Origin: JBBPZA01 sp963728925
GTDB taxonomy: Bacteria > Actinomycetota > Thermoleophilia > Solirubrobacterales > Solirubrobacteraceae
Reading direction: 5' to 3'
Assembly (NCBI GenBank): GCA_963728925.1
Contig: CAVSMB010000006.1
Location: 193,881 to 257,880, forward strand
DNA: 64,000 nt
Position numbers and translations under genes: made by a program. Within the stretch, counting starts at the first letter, position 1. Each line of letters starts with the position of its first letter. Under the pieces are notes generated by a model. It searched no databases and was not told where the DNA came from. It saw only the letters and a program-made list of their open reading frames with translations. Positions 51,864 through 60,612 of the stretch are shown piece after piece.

Positions 51864-51901
51864 CGCCGGTCGTCATCCGGTCCTCGGCCGCGTGCCGGGG
51901 G

Positions 51902-53404
51902 CTAGGTGCCTCGTCCTGGGCGTCGGCGGTCCTGCGAAGGCTGAGCCCCCCGCGCGCGTTCATCGGACGCTGACCCCGTCGGCTCGGCCGTCGGGGTCGC
52001 GCTCTCGAAGCCGCCGGCCGCGTTGCGGCGCACGGCGCGGCCCGTCCATCGCCGCCAGGGATGCTCCCCGGTATCCCGGAGCTGCCGGCAGAGGCGCAGC
52101 GTGAACCAGCCCACGAGCAGCGGGATGATCCAGATCCCGAAGCGCCAGAACCACACCTGGCCCTCGTAGGAGAAGCCGATCGTCACGAGCACCCGGTCGG
52201 AGGAGCCGGCGAAGAAGGCGAGGAACACCCACGCGAAGAACGCCGCACCGAACGCCGTGCGGCCAGGGTTGTCGCGTGGCCGGTCGAGGAGGTCGTGGCG
52301 GCGGAAGTCGCGCGTGATGAAGCGCTGCTCGATCCACGGCCACGCGTAGAGGACGCCGAAGCACACCAGCGGGAACAGCGCGCCGCCCCAGAACGGGTTG
52401 GGGATCCACGTGTGGCCGCCGAAGCGCGGCTCCAGCGGCGGGACGAGCCGCAGCGCGCCGATGAGCCAGCCCAGGTACCAGTCGGGCTGGGCGCCGTTGG
52501 TCGAGCGCCAGGTCTCATACGGCCCCCACTGGAAGATCGGGTTGATCTGCACCAGCCCGCCGAGCAGCACGAGAACGGCCGCCACCGCCGCGAGCCAGCC
52601 GAGCGAGCGCAGCGCGTAGCCGGCCCACATCGGCGTGCCGACGACGTTTGCCTCGCGGCGTCCCGGCCCCGGGAACTGCGCGTGATGCTGGCGCGCGATC
52701 TGCGCGAGGTGGATCGTGATGAGCACGGCGATGATCGCGGGCACGACGAACACATGGCCGATGTACAGCCGCGGCCAGAAGGCGTCCGAGCCGGGGAAGC
52801 GCCCGTCCCAGACCAGCGTCGAGAGCTGGCCGCCGATCCCGGGCAGCGACAGTGCGACCCCGTAGCCGATGATGAGGCCCATCCCCGAGAGCAGGTCGTC
52901 GGGCAGCGAGTAGCCCAGGAACCCCTCGAGCAGGCCCATGGCCAGCATCGTCAGCCCGACCAGCCAGTTGAGCTCGCGGGGCTTGCGGAAGGCGCCCGTG
53001 AAGAAGATCCGCGCCATGTGGATGACGATCGCGGCGATGAACAGGTTCGCCGCCCAGTGGTGGGTCTGACGGATCAGCAGCCCGGCCGGCACGTCGAAGG
53101 ACAGCCCGACCGTCGAGACGTAGGCCTCGGAGGCGTGAAGGCCCTGGAGCGGGACGTAGGACCCGTGGTAGACGGTCTCCGCCGTGGAAGGCACGAAGAA
53201 CAGCGCGAGGTAGGTGCCCGTCGCGATGAGGATGACGAACGAGTACAGCGCGATCTCGCCGAGGAGGAAGGACCAGTGGTCCGGGAACACGTAGTCCATC
53301 GTCGCCTTGAGCAACGAGGAGGCACCGAGGCGTTCGTCGACGAAGGCCACCGGGTCGGCGAGGCCCCGCTCGCGCCGCCGGGGACGACGGAGCAGGGAGG
53401 TCAT
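51902..53404 (-). CDS. qcrB: cytochrome b subunit of the bc1 complex
   Basis: ATG 53404 overlaps the Rieske stop by 4 bp; 500 residues. The N-terminal b domain contains QTHHWAANLFIAAIVIHMAR and GHVFVVPAIIAVLITIHLAQ, the paired heme-ligand histidines, and the quinol-site variant PDWYLGW (PEWY in proteobacteria). C-terminal helices follow (AVAAVLVLLGGLVQINPIFQ, TAFGAAFFAWVFLAFFAGSS, WFWRFGIWIIPLLVGWFTLR) with a basic tail. It forms the quinol-oxidising core that passes electrons to the Rieske and diheme cytochrome c encoded just upstream. Length matches actinobacterial QcrB, which has a C-terminal extension. Confidence 0.93.
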   Translation of the reverse strand: MTSLLRRPRRRERGLADPVAFVDERLGASSLLKATMDYVFPDHWSFLLGEIALYSFVILIATGTYLALFFVPSTAETVYHGSYVPLQGLHASEAYVSTVGLSFDVPAGLLIRQTHHWAANLFIAAIVIHMARIFFTGAFRKPRELNWLVGLTMLAMGLLEGFLGYSLPDDLLSGMGLIIGYGVALSLPGIGGQLSTLVWDGRFPGSDAFWPRLYIGHVFVVPAIIAVLITIHLAQIARQHHAQFPGPGRREANVVGTPMWAGYALRSLGWLAAVAAVLVLLGGLVQINPIFQWGPYETWRSTNGAQPDWYLGWLIGALRLVPPLEPRFGGHTWIPNPFWGGALFPLVCFGVLYAWPWIEQRFITRDFRRHDLLDRPRDNPGRTAFGAAFFAWVFLAFFAGSSDRVLVTIGFSYEGQVWFWRFGIWIIPLLVGWFTLRLCRQLRDTGEHPWRRWTGRAVRRNAAGGFESATPTAEPTGSASDERARGAQPSQDRRRPGRGT

Positions 53405-54396
53405 GCCTTCGCCTTCCCGGTGCCCCACCAGGCCGGGCCGGGCGGTCCCGAGAGCGGTCCGGTCGCGCGCAGCACGCCCTCGGCGTCGATAGCCAGCGGA
53501 AGCTGGGGCAGAGCGCGCCCGGCCGGGCCGAAGCGCACCGTGCCGCCGTCGGTGACGTCGAAGGTCGAGTAGTGGCACGGGCAGACCAGCGCCGGGGAGT
53601 TCCCCGAGCCCTGTGGGAAGAGCGGGTAGCGGAACTCGGAGACCGCGCAGCCCGCGTGGGTGCAGATCTTCGAGTAGGCGAGGATCCCCTCCGGCGCCCA
53701 CCCCGCCCGTCGGCCGGTGAGCCTCACCTCGTCCGGACGCACCCGCACGACGATCACCGCGGAGCCCAGCCCCGACTTGTCGGCGCCCTGGGGAAAGCTG
53801 GTGAGGAAGGACCCGACCTCGAGCTCGTCGGCCCGCAACGGGCGGTCCTCCTCGTCGACGAGGCGCCGCCCGCGTCGCCACGGTGAGCTGTCGAGGCGAC
53901 CGGCAACGGTCGGGCCGAGGGAGGCGACAGGCGTCACGACGATGACCCCGAGCCCGATCGCCGACGCCCCCGCGGCGCCGGCGAGCAGCCCTCGCCGCGA
54001 GATGCCCTCGCCGGCCGCGCGGATCCGCCGGGCGACCTCCTCGTGCTCCTCGGGGCCCGCGTCGAGCGGCTCCCGCTGCTCCACCGCGGTCTCCTGCGGG
54101 ACCACGCGCGCCGAGGCGACCATCAGCGCAGCCGCGACCAGCACGAGCGCGAGCCCTGCGGTGAGTCCTAGCGCCTGGGTGTCGTCCCAGACGATGTAGA
54201 GCACGAGGAAGGCGACCGCGCACGCGGAGGCCCCCCATCCCAGCGCGGCGACGATCGTCTCGGCGCGCCGGTCGTGGGTGACCTCGCGCTCGGAGGGGTC
54301 GGGCTCCGGGGGCCGAGTTGGGGGTGGCGGCTCGCGCCGGCGCAGCCACGCGCGGATGAGCGCCACGAGGGCGAACAGGCGGCCGAGCAGGCTCAC
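53401..54396 (-). CDS. qcrA: Rieske iron-sulfur subunit of the bc1 complex
   Basis: GTG 54396, overlapping the qcrC stop by GTGA, gives 331 residues. Three membrane helices (TIVAALGWGASACAVAFLVL, LGLTAGLALVLVAAALMVAS, LLAGAAGASAIGLGVIVVTP) precede the 2Fe-2S domain, with CTHAGCAVSEF and CPCHYSTFDVTDGG, the four-ligand Rieske motif. Three helices are the actinobacterial arrangement. The sequence before the first helix is acidic and proline-rich. It carries electrons from QcrB to QcrC. Confidence 0.93.
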   Translation of the reverse strand: MSLLGRLFALVALIRAWLRRREPPPPTRPPEPDPSEREVTHDRRAETIVAALGWGASACAVAFLVLYIVWDDTQALGLTAGLALVLVAAALMVASARVVPQETAVEQREPLDAGPEEHEEVARRIRAAGEGISRRGLLAGAAGASAIGLGVIVVTPVASLGPTVAGRLDSSPWRRGRRLVDEEDRPLRADELEVGSFLTSFPQGADKSGLGSAVIVVRVRPDEVRLTGRRAGWAPEGILAYSKICTHAGCAVSEFRYPLFPQGSGNSPALVCPCHYSTFDVTDGGTVRFGPAGRALPQLPLAIDAEGVLRATGPLSGPPGPAWWGTGKAKA

Positions 54397-55169
54397 TCGG
54401 GGGTGCGCTCCCCGATGAGCCGCGCGACGCCGATCAGAGCCACGATCGCGATTCCCCACGCGACCATCCCCTCCGGGATCGGGCCGAGGTTGCCAAGGCC
54501 CCAGCCTCCGCGGTTGTCGAGGCGCTGGGTGGACAGCACATAGCGTGCGAGCGAGTCGGCCTGCGCGTCGTCGATGGCCGCCCGGTTCCACTTGGGCATG
54601 ACGTACGGCCCGAAGCGGATGACCTCGGCAACGTCACGAGCGTTCACGCCGTTGCCCAGGCTCGGAGCGATCACGTCCGGGGTCACGATCCCCCCCTGTC
54701 CGGCGACCTGGTGGCAGCCGGCGCAGTGGTCGGTGAAAAGCCGCTTGCCGTCGGCGAGCGAGCCCGCGCCGGGGCTGACCGCCGGCACCGGGGGGCCGCC
54801 GAGCGAGCCGACGTAGGCGATCAGATCGCGCTGATCGGCCCTGGAGTAGACCGACGGGGCCCGCACCGGGAAGTCGGTCGGGTGGGCGAGCGGCATGCGC
54901 CCGGTGCGGATGTACCAGTCGGCCGCGAGCGCGCCGACGCCGTGCAGGTCGGGGCCGCGGTGAGGGAGCCCCTGCGCGGCGAGGCCGTGGCAGGACGAGC
55001 AGCCGGTCACGTAGAGCGCCCGGCCGTGCCCGACGCTTGCTCCCGAGGCGGGCGCCGCGGCCGACTGTGCGTGCGTCCGGGGCGTCGCCACCGCGAGCAG
55101 CCCGAGCGCGGCGGCGAGCATTCCGATGAGCCCGAGGGTGACGGCCGCGAGCCGCCGGCCGCGGGTCAC
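54393..55169 (-). CDS. qcrC: diheme cytochrome c subunit of the bc1 complex
   Basis: GTG 55169 overlaps the ctaG-like stop by 4 bp; 258 residues. It has an N-terminal membrane anchor/signal (LAAVTLGLIGMLAAALGLLA), two c-type heme sites CSSCH and CAGCH (about residues 57 and 150), each followed by a methionine ligand region (TGRMPLAHP, YVMPKWN), and a C-terminal membrane helix (GMVAWGIAIVALIGVARLIG). This diheme cc subunit replaces a soluble cytochrome c and links bc1 directly to the aa3 oxidase in a supercomplex. Confidence 0.92.
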   Translation of the reverse strand: MTRGRRLAAVTLGLIGMLAAALGLLAVATPRTHAQSAAAPASGASVGHGRALYVTGCSSCHGLAAQGLPHRGPDLHGVGALAADWYIRTGRMPLAHPTDFPVRAPSVYSRADQRDLIAYVGSLGGPPVPAVSPGAGSLADGKRLFTDHCAGCHQVAGQGGIVTPDVIAPSLGNGVNARDVAEVIRFGPYVMPKWNRAAIDDAQADSLARYVLSTQRLDNRGGWGLGNLGPIPEGMVAWGIAIVALIGVARLIGERTPE

Positions 55170-55939
55170 CGCGCGAGCTCCAGCTCCTCGCGCCTCCGCT
55201 CGCGCCGCTCCTGCGCGAGCAGTGCGCGCATGGCCAGCGCGACCATGACGGGAACGAGCACGGCGACGCCGCCCAGCCACATCAGCGTGCCGGCGCGGCG
55301 CTGGTCGGCGAGCGCGCCGGCGTGGCTCGCGTAGGCGGCGAAGAGCGGATGGCTCGCGCTCGCGTAGACCGCGCCCACCGCCGCGGCGGCGATCATCCAC
55401 ACCGTCGCGGCCGCGAGCACGGCGATCGCCCCGGCACGATGGGGCACGGGATCGACACCGAGGATCACGACCCACCCCAGGAGCGCGGTCCAGAACAGGG
55501 CGGCGTGCTCGAGCACGTGAAGCGCGGGGTGGGCGAGGGCGAGCGAGAAGAGGCCCGTCAGGTGCACGAGCACGAGCACCGTCGCCGGCAGCAGGATCGC
55601 CACGGGCCTGGCCGTGAGCGCGGCCAGCGGCGCGCGGCGCAGCGCGCGCGCGAGGGCGCGGCCCGCGCCCGGCCCGAGCGCCGCGAGGAGCAGCCGGCCG
55701 GGAGCAGCGAGCGCGACGAGCAGCGGCGCGAGGGTGGCCACGACGAGGTGCTGGGCCATGTGCGCGGTGAGCGAGCGGTCGGCGGCGGCGTCGAGCGGCC
55801 CAGAGACGGCCGCGGCGAGCACGGCGACGCCGGCGATCGCGGCGAGCGTCCTGGGCCACGGCCACCCGCGTCGCACGCGCTGGGCGGCCCACAGGTAGGG
55901 GCCTAGCAGGCCCGCAAGCAGGGCGAGCGCGGTCGTCAC
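55166..55939 (-). CDS. ctaG: CtaG-type cytochrome c oxidase assembly protein
   Basis: A 257-residue, seven-helix protein starting at GTG 55939. The helix with SLTAHMAQHLVVATLAPLLV and the later ALHVLEHAALFWTALLGWVV carry the conserved histidines of the caa3_CtaG family (copper/oxidase assembly, membrane type). It differs from the periplasmic Cox11-type CtaG. Translationally coupled to qcrC (GTGA overlap). The gene name is used for the caa3_CtaG family. Confidence 0.8.
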   Translation of the reverse strand: MTTALALLAGLLGPYLWAAQRVRRGWPWPRTLAAIAGVAVLAAAVSGPLDAAADRSLTAHMAQHLVVATLAPLLVALAAPGRLLLAALGPGAGRALARALRRAPLAALTARPVAILLPATVLVLVHLTGLFSLALAHPALHVLEHAALFWTALLGWVVILGVDPVPHRAGAIAVLAAATVWMIAAAAVGAVYASASHPLFAAYASHAGALADQRRAGTLMWLGGVAVLVPVMVALAMRALLAQERRERRREELELAR

Positions 55940-55946
55940 CGGTCGC

Positions 55947-56309
55947 TCACCGCTTCTGCGCCCGTCGTTCGCGCACCAGCGAGCCCAGAGCGATCACGAC
56001 GATCCCGCCGCCCAGGTACATCGCCCACGGGCCGAGCTCCCATCCCACCACGAGCACCGCGAGGCCGAGCGCGAGCAGCGCGGCCGGCGCGGAGGCGTCG
56101 GGCAGCGGCGAGGCGCCGCCCGGGGGCTGGCCGCGGGCGTCCGCGCGCCGCTCGGCGACGAGGAAGGCGCCGCCGACGATCACCCAGAAGGCGCCCGCTC
56201 CGCCAAGCAGCCCCAGCTCCCCGGGGCTCGGGGTGAAGAGGAGCTGGACGGCGGCCCACGCCAGCAGCAGCGCCCCCCAAGCGAGCATGGGGACCCACGC
56301 GCGCCTCAC
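55947..56309 (-). CDS. small membrane protein of the oxidase operon
   Basis: GTG 56309, 120 residues with four short helices: LAWGALLLAWAAVQLLF, LGGAGAFWVIVGGAFLVAER, APAALLALGLAVLVVGWELG and LGGGIVVIALGSLVRERRAQ. Position between ctaD and ctaG, small size and helix content suggest a subunit IV-like (CtaF) or accessory protein. No sequence motif proves it. A second overlapping frame exists but has no hydrophobic pattern. Confidence 0.65.
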   Translation of the reverse strand: MRRAWVPMLAWGALLLAWAAVQLLFTPSPGELGLLGGAGAFWVIVGGAFLVAERRADARGQPPGGASPLPDASAPAALLALGLAVLVVGWELGPWAMYLGGGIVVIALGSLVRERRAQKR

Positions 56310-56343
56310 GCTCGCCGCTCCGGGCGCCGCAGGAGCGCTCGCC

Positions 56344-57957
56344 TCACCCGACTCGCTCCGCGTCGGGGTGGCGCAGGTCCCAGAGCGGCGCGTAGGAGCG
56401 CACCGGCGGGAGCGCGTCGAAGTTGTGGCGCGGCGGCGGCGAGCTGGTGGCCCACTCGAGCGATTGGCCCTCCCACGGATCGTCGCCCGCCCACCGCGGG
56501 CGCCGCAGCGAGACGACCACGTTGACCAGGAAGATCAGGATCCCGAGTGCGGTGATGTACGCGCCAATGGTCGACAGGAGGTTCAGCGTGCCCCAGCCGC
56601 TCGAGGCCGGGTAGTCGGCGATGCGCCGGGCCATGCCCTCCTGACCGAGCGCGAACTGCGGCGCGAAGGTGAGGTTGGCGCCGACGGCGAGGACGACGAG
56701 GTGCAGCTTGCCCAGGCCCTCGCGCAGGAGACGTCCCGACCACTTGGGAAACCAGTAGTAGATCGCGGCGAAGGCGCCGAACATCGATCCGGCGAACAAC
56801 GTGTAGTGGAAGTGCGCGACGACGAAGTAGGAGTTGTTCGCATGGAAGTCGAGGGTGGGGGAGGCCACCCAGACGCCGGTCAGCCCGCCGACGAGGAACT
56901 GGATGAGGAAGGCGCACGCGAACAGGAACGCCGTGGTGAAGCGGATCGACCCGCGCCACAGCGTTGCCAGGTTGTCGAAGTACTCGATGCCCGCGGCAAC
57001 GATGATCGCGTGCGAGGTGAGCGCGAAGTAGCGGTCGTCGATGCGCCCCGTCGTGAACATGTGGTGCCCCCAAACGCTCGTGGAGAGCGCGGCGAAGAGC
57101 AGGATCGAGAAGACGAAGATCCGGTAGCCGAAGTAGCGCCGGCCCGAGAAGGTGGCGAAGATCTCCGCCACCGCGCCGACGAACGGGAAGAACATCACGT
57201 AGACGATCGGGTGGCCGTAGAACCAGAAGAGGTGCTGGTAGGCCAGCGGCCCGTCGCCCCGGTAGAACAGCCCGCCGGTGCGGCGGTCGATCCACAGCAG
57301 CCCCATAAGCGCCACCAGCACCGGCATGGTCACCACCGCCATCAGGCAGGTCGCGACCATCGTCCAGGTGAACGGCGGCATGCGCAGCAGGGTCATCCCC
57401 GGAGCGCGCTTGCGCAGCGCGGTGGCGAGCACGCAGGCGGCGAGCACGAGCTCGCCCAGGGTCGCGAGCAGCACACCGAGGATCCACAGGTCCTCGCCCG
57501 AGCCCGGTGTGCGAGCGAGCTCGGAGAGCGGCGCGACCCCGATCCACGTCGCCCGACCGGGCCCCCCGTTGGAGAGCCAGCCGGCCTGCATGACGACGCC
57601 GCCGAGCACGAAGATCCACAGCCCGAAGAGCGCCGCCCGCGGCGCAGCGAGCTCCGCGGCCCCGACCTGAAGCGGCACCATGTAGACGCCCAGCGCGAGC
57701 GCCAGGGGGATGACGACGAGGTAGACCATCGTCGATCCGTGCATGGTGAAGAGCGCGTTGTAGGACTTGGTGGAGATCACCTGCAGGCCGGGCTGCGCGA
57801 GCTCGAGCCGCATGAGCAGGGCCATCACCCCACCGCCGATGAAGAACACGAGCGTCGCCACCAACAGGCGTCGCGCGATCGTCTTGTGGTCGACGGAGAT
57901 GAGCCCCTCGACGACGCCGACCCGCGGATCGGCGACGGCGCTGGCCGGAGGGCTCAC
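56344..57957 (-). CDS. ctaD: cytochrome c oxidase subunit I
   Basis: GTG 57957 overlaps the subunit II stop (GTGA); the longer frame upstream is a shadow. The protein has 537 residues and 12 helices. Ligands: heme a histidine in ALFTMHGSTMVYL, CuB and cross-link residues in FWFYGHPIVYVMFFPF and VWGHHMFTTG, and heme a/a3 histidines in FVVAHFHYTLFAG. The D-channel and K-channel regions look normal. It is the oxygen-reducing, proton-pumping subunit of the aa3 oxidase. Confidence 0.95.
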   Translation of the reverse strand: MSPPASAVADPRVGVVEGLISVDHKTIARRLLVATLVFFIGGGVMALLMRLELAQPGLQVISTKSYNALFTMHGSTMVYLVVIPLALALGVYMVPLQVGAAELAAPRAALFGLWIFVLGGVVMQAGWLSNGGPGRATWIGVAPLSELARTPGSGEDLWILGVLLATLGELVLAACVLATALRKRAPGMTLLRMPPFTWTMVATCLMAVVTMPVLVALMGLLWIDRRTGGLFYRGDGPLAYQHLFWFYGHPIVYVMFFPFVGAVAEIFATFSGRRYFGYRIFVFSILLFAALSTSVWGHHMFTTGRIDDRYFALTSHAIIVAAGIEYFDNLATLWRGSIRFTTAFLFACAFLIQFLVGGLTGVWVASPTLDFHANNSYFVVAHFHYTLFAGSMFGAFAAIYYWFPKWSGRLLREGLGKLHLVVLAVGANLTFAPQFALGQEGMARRIADYPASSGWGTLNLLSTIGAYITALGILIFLVNVVVSLRRPRWAGDDPWEGQSLEWATSSPPPRHNFDALPPVRSYAPLWDLRHPDAERVG

Positions 57958-58613
57958 GCGCGCCCTCTGGCGCGGCGGGCGGCGAGCCACGCGTCGAAGC
58001 GCGCCGGCGCCAGCGCGTGGACCTCGAAGCGCATCGCCTCGTGGTACAGCCCGCAGAACCACGCGCAGACGCCCTGGTAGGTCCCCCTTCGCCCGAAGAT
58101 CAGGCCCCATCGCTCCGTGTGGGCGGGCCAGACCTGGCGCTGGAAGCGCAGATCGGGGATCCAGAAGTCGTGCAGCACGTCCTGAGAGCGACCGGTGAAG
58201 AGGACGCGGCGCCCGGACGGGACGTAGAGGATGGTCGGCTGCCCCCGCGCCGGGGGCTCCTGGACGACCGAGGTACCGCTGTAGGAGAACCGCCACGCCC
58301 ACTGCGCGGCTACCACGCCCACGCGCAGCGGCGGCCCCGCGCCCGGGCGGCCCAGCGCATCGTCGCGGCCCACGGCGGTGAAGGTGACGGCCAGCAGGCC
58401 GGCGGTCACCAGGGCGAGGAAGACGGCGTAGCCGACCTCGAGCTTCGGGCTCGTCGCGCGGTCGCCCGCCTCTCGCCCCGGGCGAGCCCGGTAGCGCACC
58501 AGCAGCAGCGCGAGGCTCAGCACGACGATCACGAAGACAGCGCTGCCCACGATCAGGTAGGGCAGCGCCACGCCGTCGTAGACCTCGCGGGTGCTCCGAA
58601 CGCCGAAGGGCAC
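57954..58613 (-). CDS. ctaC: cytochrome c oxidase subunit II
   Basis: GTG 58613 gives 219 residues. Two membrane helices (LPYLIVGSAVFVIVVLSLAL and VGYAVFLALVTAGLLAVTF) precede a cupredoxin domain with AAQWAWRFSYSG, VLHDFWIPDLRFQRQVWP and the CuA site GVCAWFCGLYHEAMRFEV. Both cysteines, the histidines and the methionine are present; the usual glutamate between the cysteines (CAEFC) is a tryptophan here. In the family that residue binds copper through its backbone, so CuA should still form. It accepts electrons for subunit I. Confidence 0.9.
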   Translation of the reverse strand: MPFGVRSTREVYDGVALPYLIVGSAVFVIVVLSLALLLVRYRARPGREAGDRATSPKLEVGYAVFLALVTAGLLAVTFTAVGRDDALGRPGAGPPLRVGVVAAQWAWRFSYSGTSVVQEPPARGQPTILYVPSGRRVLFTGRSQDVLHDFWIPDLRFQRQVWPAHTERWGLIFGRRGTYQGVCAWFCGLYHEAMRFEVHALAPARFDAWLAARRARGRA

Positions 58614-58614
58614 G

Positions 58615-59031
58615 TCAGCCCCCGGGCCCTTCCAACCGCCAGCCTCCGCCGCCGAAGGTCAGTGTCACGCTACGACTGGTGCCCGCGATGGCGACGACGA
58701 ATCGACCGCTTGCGCCGTCGAAGGCCTGCCGGCGAGCGTCGGCCGCGCGGAAGTCGGCCGGGGTCAGGACGGTGCGGTCGGGGACGCCCAGCACCCGTCC
58801 GCAGCCTCGCAGGGCGCTCCCGGCGCCAACGACGAGCGCCTGCGCGGGAGTCTGCAGCGTCGCCAGCGCGTCGAGCGGGCGCTGGTGCGCGCACGCGCCC
58901 AGGAAGGTGTCGAGCGAGCCGCGGGCCTGTGAGCCCGCCGTCGAGGTGCTCTCGCCGCATCCGCTCGCTGCCACCGTGCCGGCGAGCGCGACGAGCGCCG
59001 CGCCCGCGGCCGCGCGACGTCGGTGGATCAC
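58615..59031 (-). CDS. lipoprotein at the head of the oxidase operon
   Basis: ATG 59031, 138 residues. It begins with basic residues, a hydrophobic stretch and a lipobox (GTVAASGC at about 18-25), marking a lipid-anchored extracellular protein. The rest has GSLDTFLGACAHQRPLDALA and VTLTFGGGGWRLEGPGG, with no family I recognise. One base separates its stop from the subunit II start, so it is the first gene of the operon. It could help in oxidase assembly or copper delivery, though it lacks an SCO-type CxxxC. Confidence 0.65.
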   Translation of the reverse strand: MIHRRRAAAGAALVALAGTVAASGCGESTSTAGSQARGSLDTFLGACAHQRPLDALATLQTPAQALVVGAGSALRGCGRVLGVPDRTVLTPADFRAADARRQAFDGASGRFVVAIAGTSRSVTLTFGGGGWRLEGPGG

Positions 59032-59104
59032 CGGGCCACCCCTCGCCGCGCACGTCTCGGGCCGCCGACAGCGGTCAGCGCATCCCCGTCGCGGCCGGGG
59101 GCGG

Positions 59105-59533
59105 TCACGCCTCGCCGGCGACGGCGCTCACCAGGCCCTCGCCCAGCTCGACGTGCAGGTGGCCCGCCGTCACCTCGGCGTCGTCCACGTTCACTCCGCG
59201 CTCGCGCAGCTCGGCCGCTAGCAGCGGGAGCTGCGCGGGGGCGACCTGCGCGATCTGCTCCTCGACGACCGGCGGCACGCCGCGCTCGAGCCATGCCTCG
59301 CCGATCTCGCCCTGCGCCTTGACGTCGTGTCCCTTCTCGTCCTGCCCCTCGGCACTGACGGTCAACCGCGCGAGCACGACCCGCCCGTTCAGCCACTGCT
59401 CGAGGAGCCACGCGTCCTCCTCGCCGCCGCGAGCGGCGCGGTCCTCTGTCGCCCGCGCGGCCTCCGCGCGGTCGTCGAGCTCGGCTCGGGCGATTAGGCG
59501 ACGGATCACCAGGGAAAGTTCTCCCTCGATCAC
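59105..59533 (-). CDS. conserved protein of unknown function
   Basis: ATG 59533, 142 residues. It is soluble and acidic: MIEGELSLVIRRLIARAELD, DAWLLEQWLNGRVVLARLTV, EQIAQVAPAQLPLLAAELRE, VTAGHLHVELGEGLVSAVAG. No motif known. It lies between the oxidase operon and the divergent Crp/Fnr gene, with 73 bp to the operon head and 79 bp to the regulator start. It could be the first transcribed gene of the respiratory unit. Confidence 0.5.
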   Translation of the reverse strand: MIEGELSLVIRRLIARAELDDRAEAARATEDRAARGGEEDAWLLEQWLNGRVVLARLTVSAEGQDEKGHDVKAQGEIGEAWLERGVPPVVEEQIAQVAPAQLPLLAAELRERGVNVDDAEVTAGHLHVELGEGLVSAVAGEA

Positions 59534-59612
59534 AGGTCCGCCGCACGTCGGGTGTCATCGAACGGACCACTTCGCGCGCCGCCGGCCTGGTTCTCCGAAC
59601 CCACGTCACTCC

Positions 59613-60365
59613 ATGTCACTTCTGACGACGACTCAGCGCGTGCACCTGCTCGACGTCGATCCGGAGCTGGGCGAGCGTCTCGACGCGCGCCGCGCCGCGC
59701 TCGCTCGACACCACCTCGTCGCGGGCCTCAGGCGCGTCGACGCGGGCGGGTGGTCACCGACCGCCGACGCCTTCGGCGCCGAGGGCGGCTTTGGCCTGCT
59801 GATCGTCTGCGGGCTCGCCGTGCGCCGGGTGTCCCTTGGCCATCGCTCCGCGGCCGAGCTGCTGGGCTCCGGCGATCTGATGCGGCCCTGGCAGGACGAC
59901 GGCGAGCACGCCGCGTACCCGTTCTCCGCCTCCTTCCGCGTCGTGGAGCCGCTGGAGCTCGCTGTGCTCGACCGCGCCCTGATGCTGCGCATGCTGCACT
60001 TCCCTGAGCTCGTCGACAGCCTCTTCTCGCGCGTCATGATCCGCGCCCGACGGGTGGTCGGTCACCTGGTCATCGCCCAGCTGACCTCGGTCGATACCCG
60101 CCTGCACGTCCTCTTGTGGCACGTCGCCGAGCGCTTCGGGCGCGTGCGCCCCGACGGCGTGGTCGTCCCCGTCAGCCTGACCCACGAGACCTTGGGCCTG
60201 ATCGTGGGCGCCCGCCGCCCCTCGGTCACCGCAGCGATGGGACGGCTCGTCACGCTCGGCCTGGTCGAGCCGTTGGTCCGCGGAGGCTGGCTGCTCAAAG
60301 GAGATCCGCCGGAGGAGATCGGCCGTCTCACGGCGTCGACCGACGGCGCCACCTCGCTGGACTGA
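59613..60365 (+). CDS. Crp/Fnr-family transcription regulator
   Basis: ATG 59613, 250 residues; the much longer upstream frame is a shadow of the minus-strand genes. The cyclic-nucleotide-binding-like domain covers about 20-145 (FGLLIVCGLAVRRVSLGHRS, VVEPLELAVLDRALMLRMLH), then a long helix, and a winged helix with LTHETLGLIVGARRPSVTAA and MGRLVTLGLVEPLVRGGWLL. No FNR-type cysteine cluster, so not an Fe-S oxygen sensor. Lying next to the bc1-aa3 operon in divergent orientation, it may regulate that operon; this is inferred. Confidence 0.8.
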   Translation: MSLLTTTQRVHLLDVDPELGERLDARRAALARHHLVAGLRRVDAGGWSPTADAFGAEGGFGLLIVCGLAVRRVSLGHRSAAELLGSGDLMRPWQDDGEHAAYPFSASFRVVEPLELAVLDRALMLRMLHFPELVDSLFSRVMIRARRVVGHLVIAQLTSVDTRLHVLLWHVAERFGRVRPDGVVVPVSLTHETLGLIVGARRPSVTAAMGRLVTLGLVEPLVRGGWLLKGDPPEEIGRLTASTDGATSLD

Positions 60366-60376
60366 GCGTCGTCGGC

Positions 60377-60399
60377 GGACCGCCGGTAGCTGGCGGTCC
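60377..60399 (+). terminator. 8-bp stem hairpin after the Crp/Fnr gene
   Basis: GGACCGCC (60377-60384), loop GGTAGCT, GGCGGTCC (60392-60399), 12 bp past the stop. The remaining gap to 60612 holds only an unassigned minus-strand frame ending FISRINPEW near 60457. Confidence 0.6.
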
Positions 60400-60612
60400 G
60401 TGCGCGGGTAGGGAGCCGGCATAGGCGGTCGCGCGACGGCGGAGCGGGCGCGGCTCACCACTCGGGGTTGATGCGCGAGATGAAGCGAAGCGGCGTCGAC
60501 ACACCCCACACCCCACACGGCCGCCCAGCCCACCGTTGAGGACAGCAGTCAGCGACGGCCCAGACGGTATGCCAGCCGAGCAGCGGTCCGAGCATCACAC
60601 CGAGGCCAGGGG

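Noticed and set aside
60419..60600. A minus-strand frame ending FISRINPEW before the DUF4396 gene
   Set aside because: About 55 residues resemble part of a membrane protein end but no family could be named and no start is evident.
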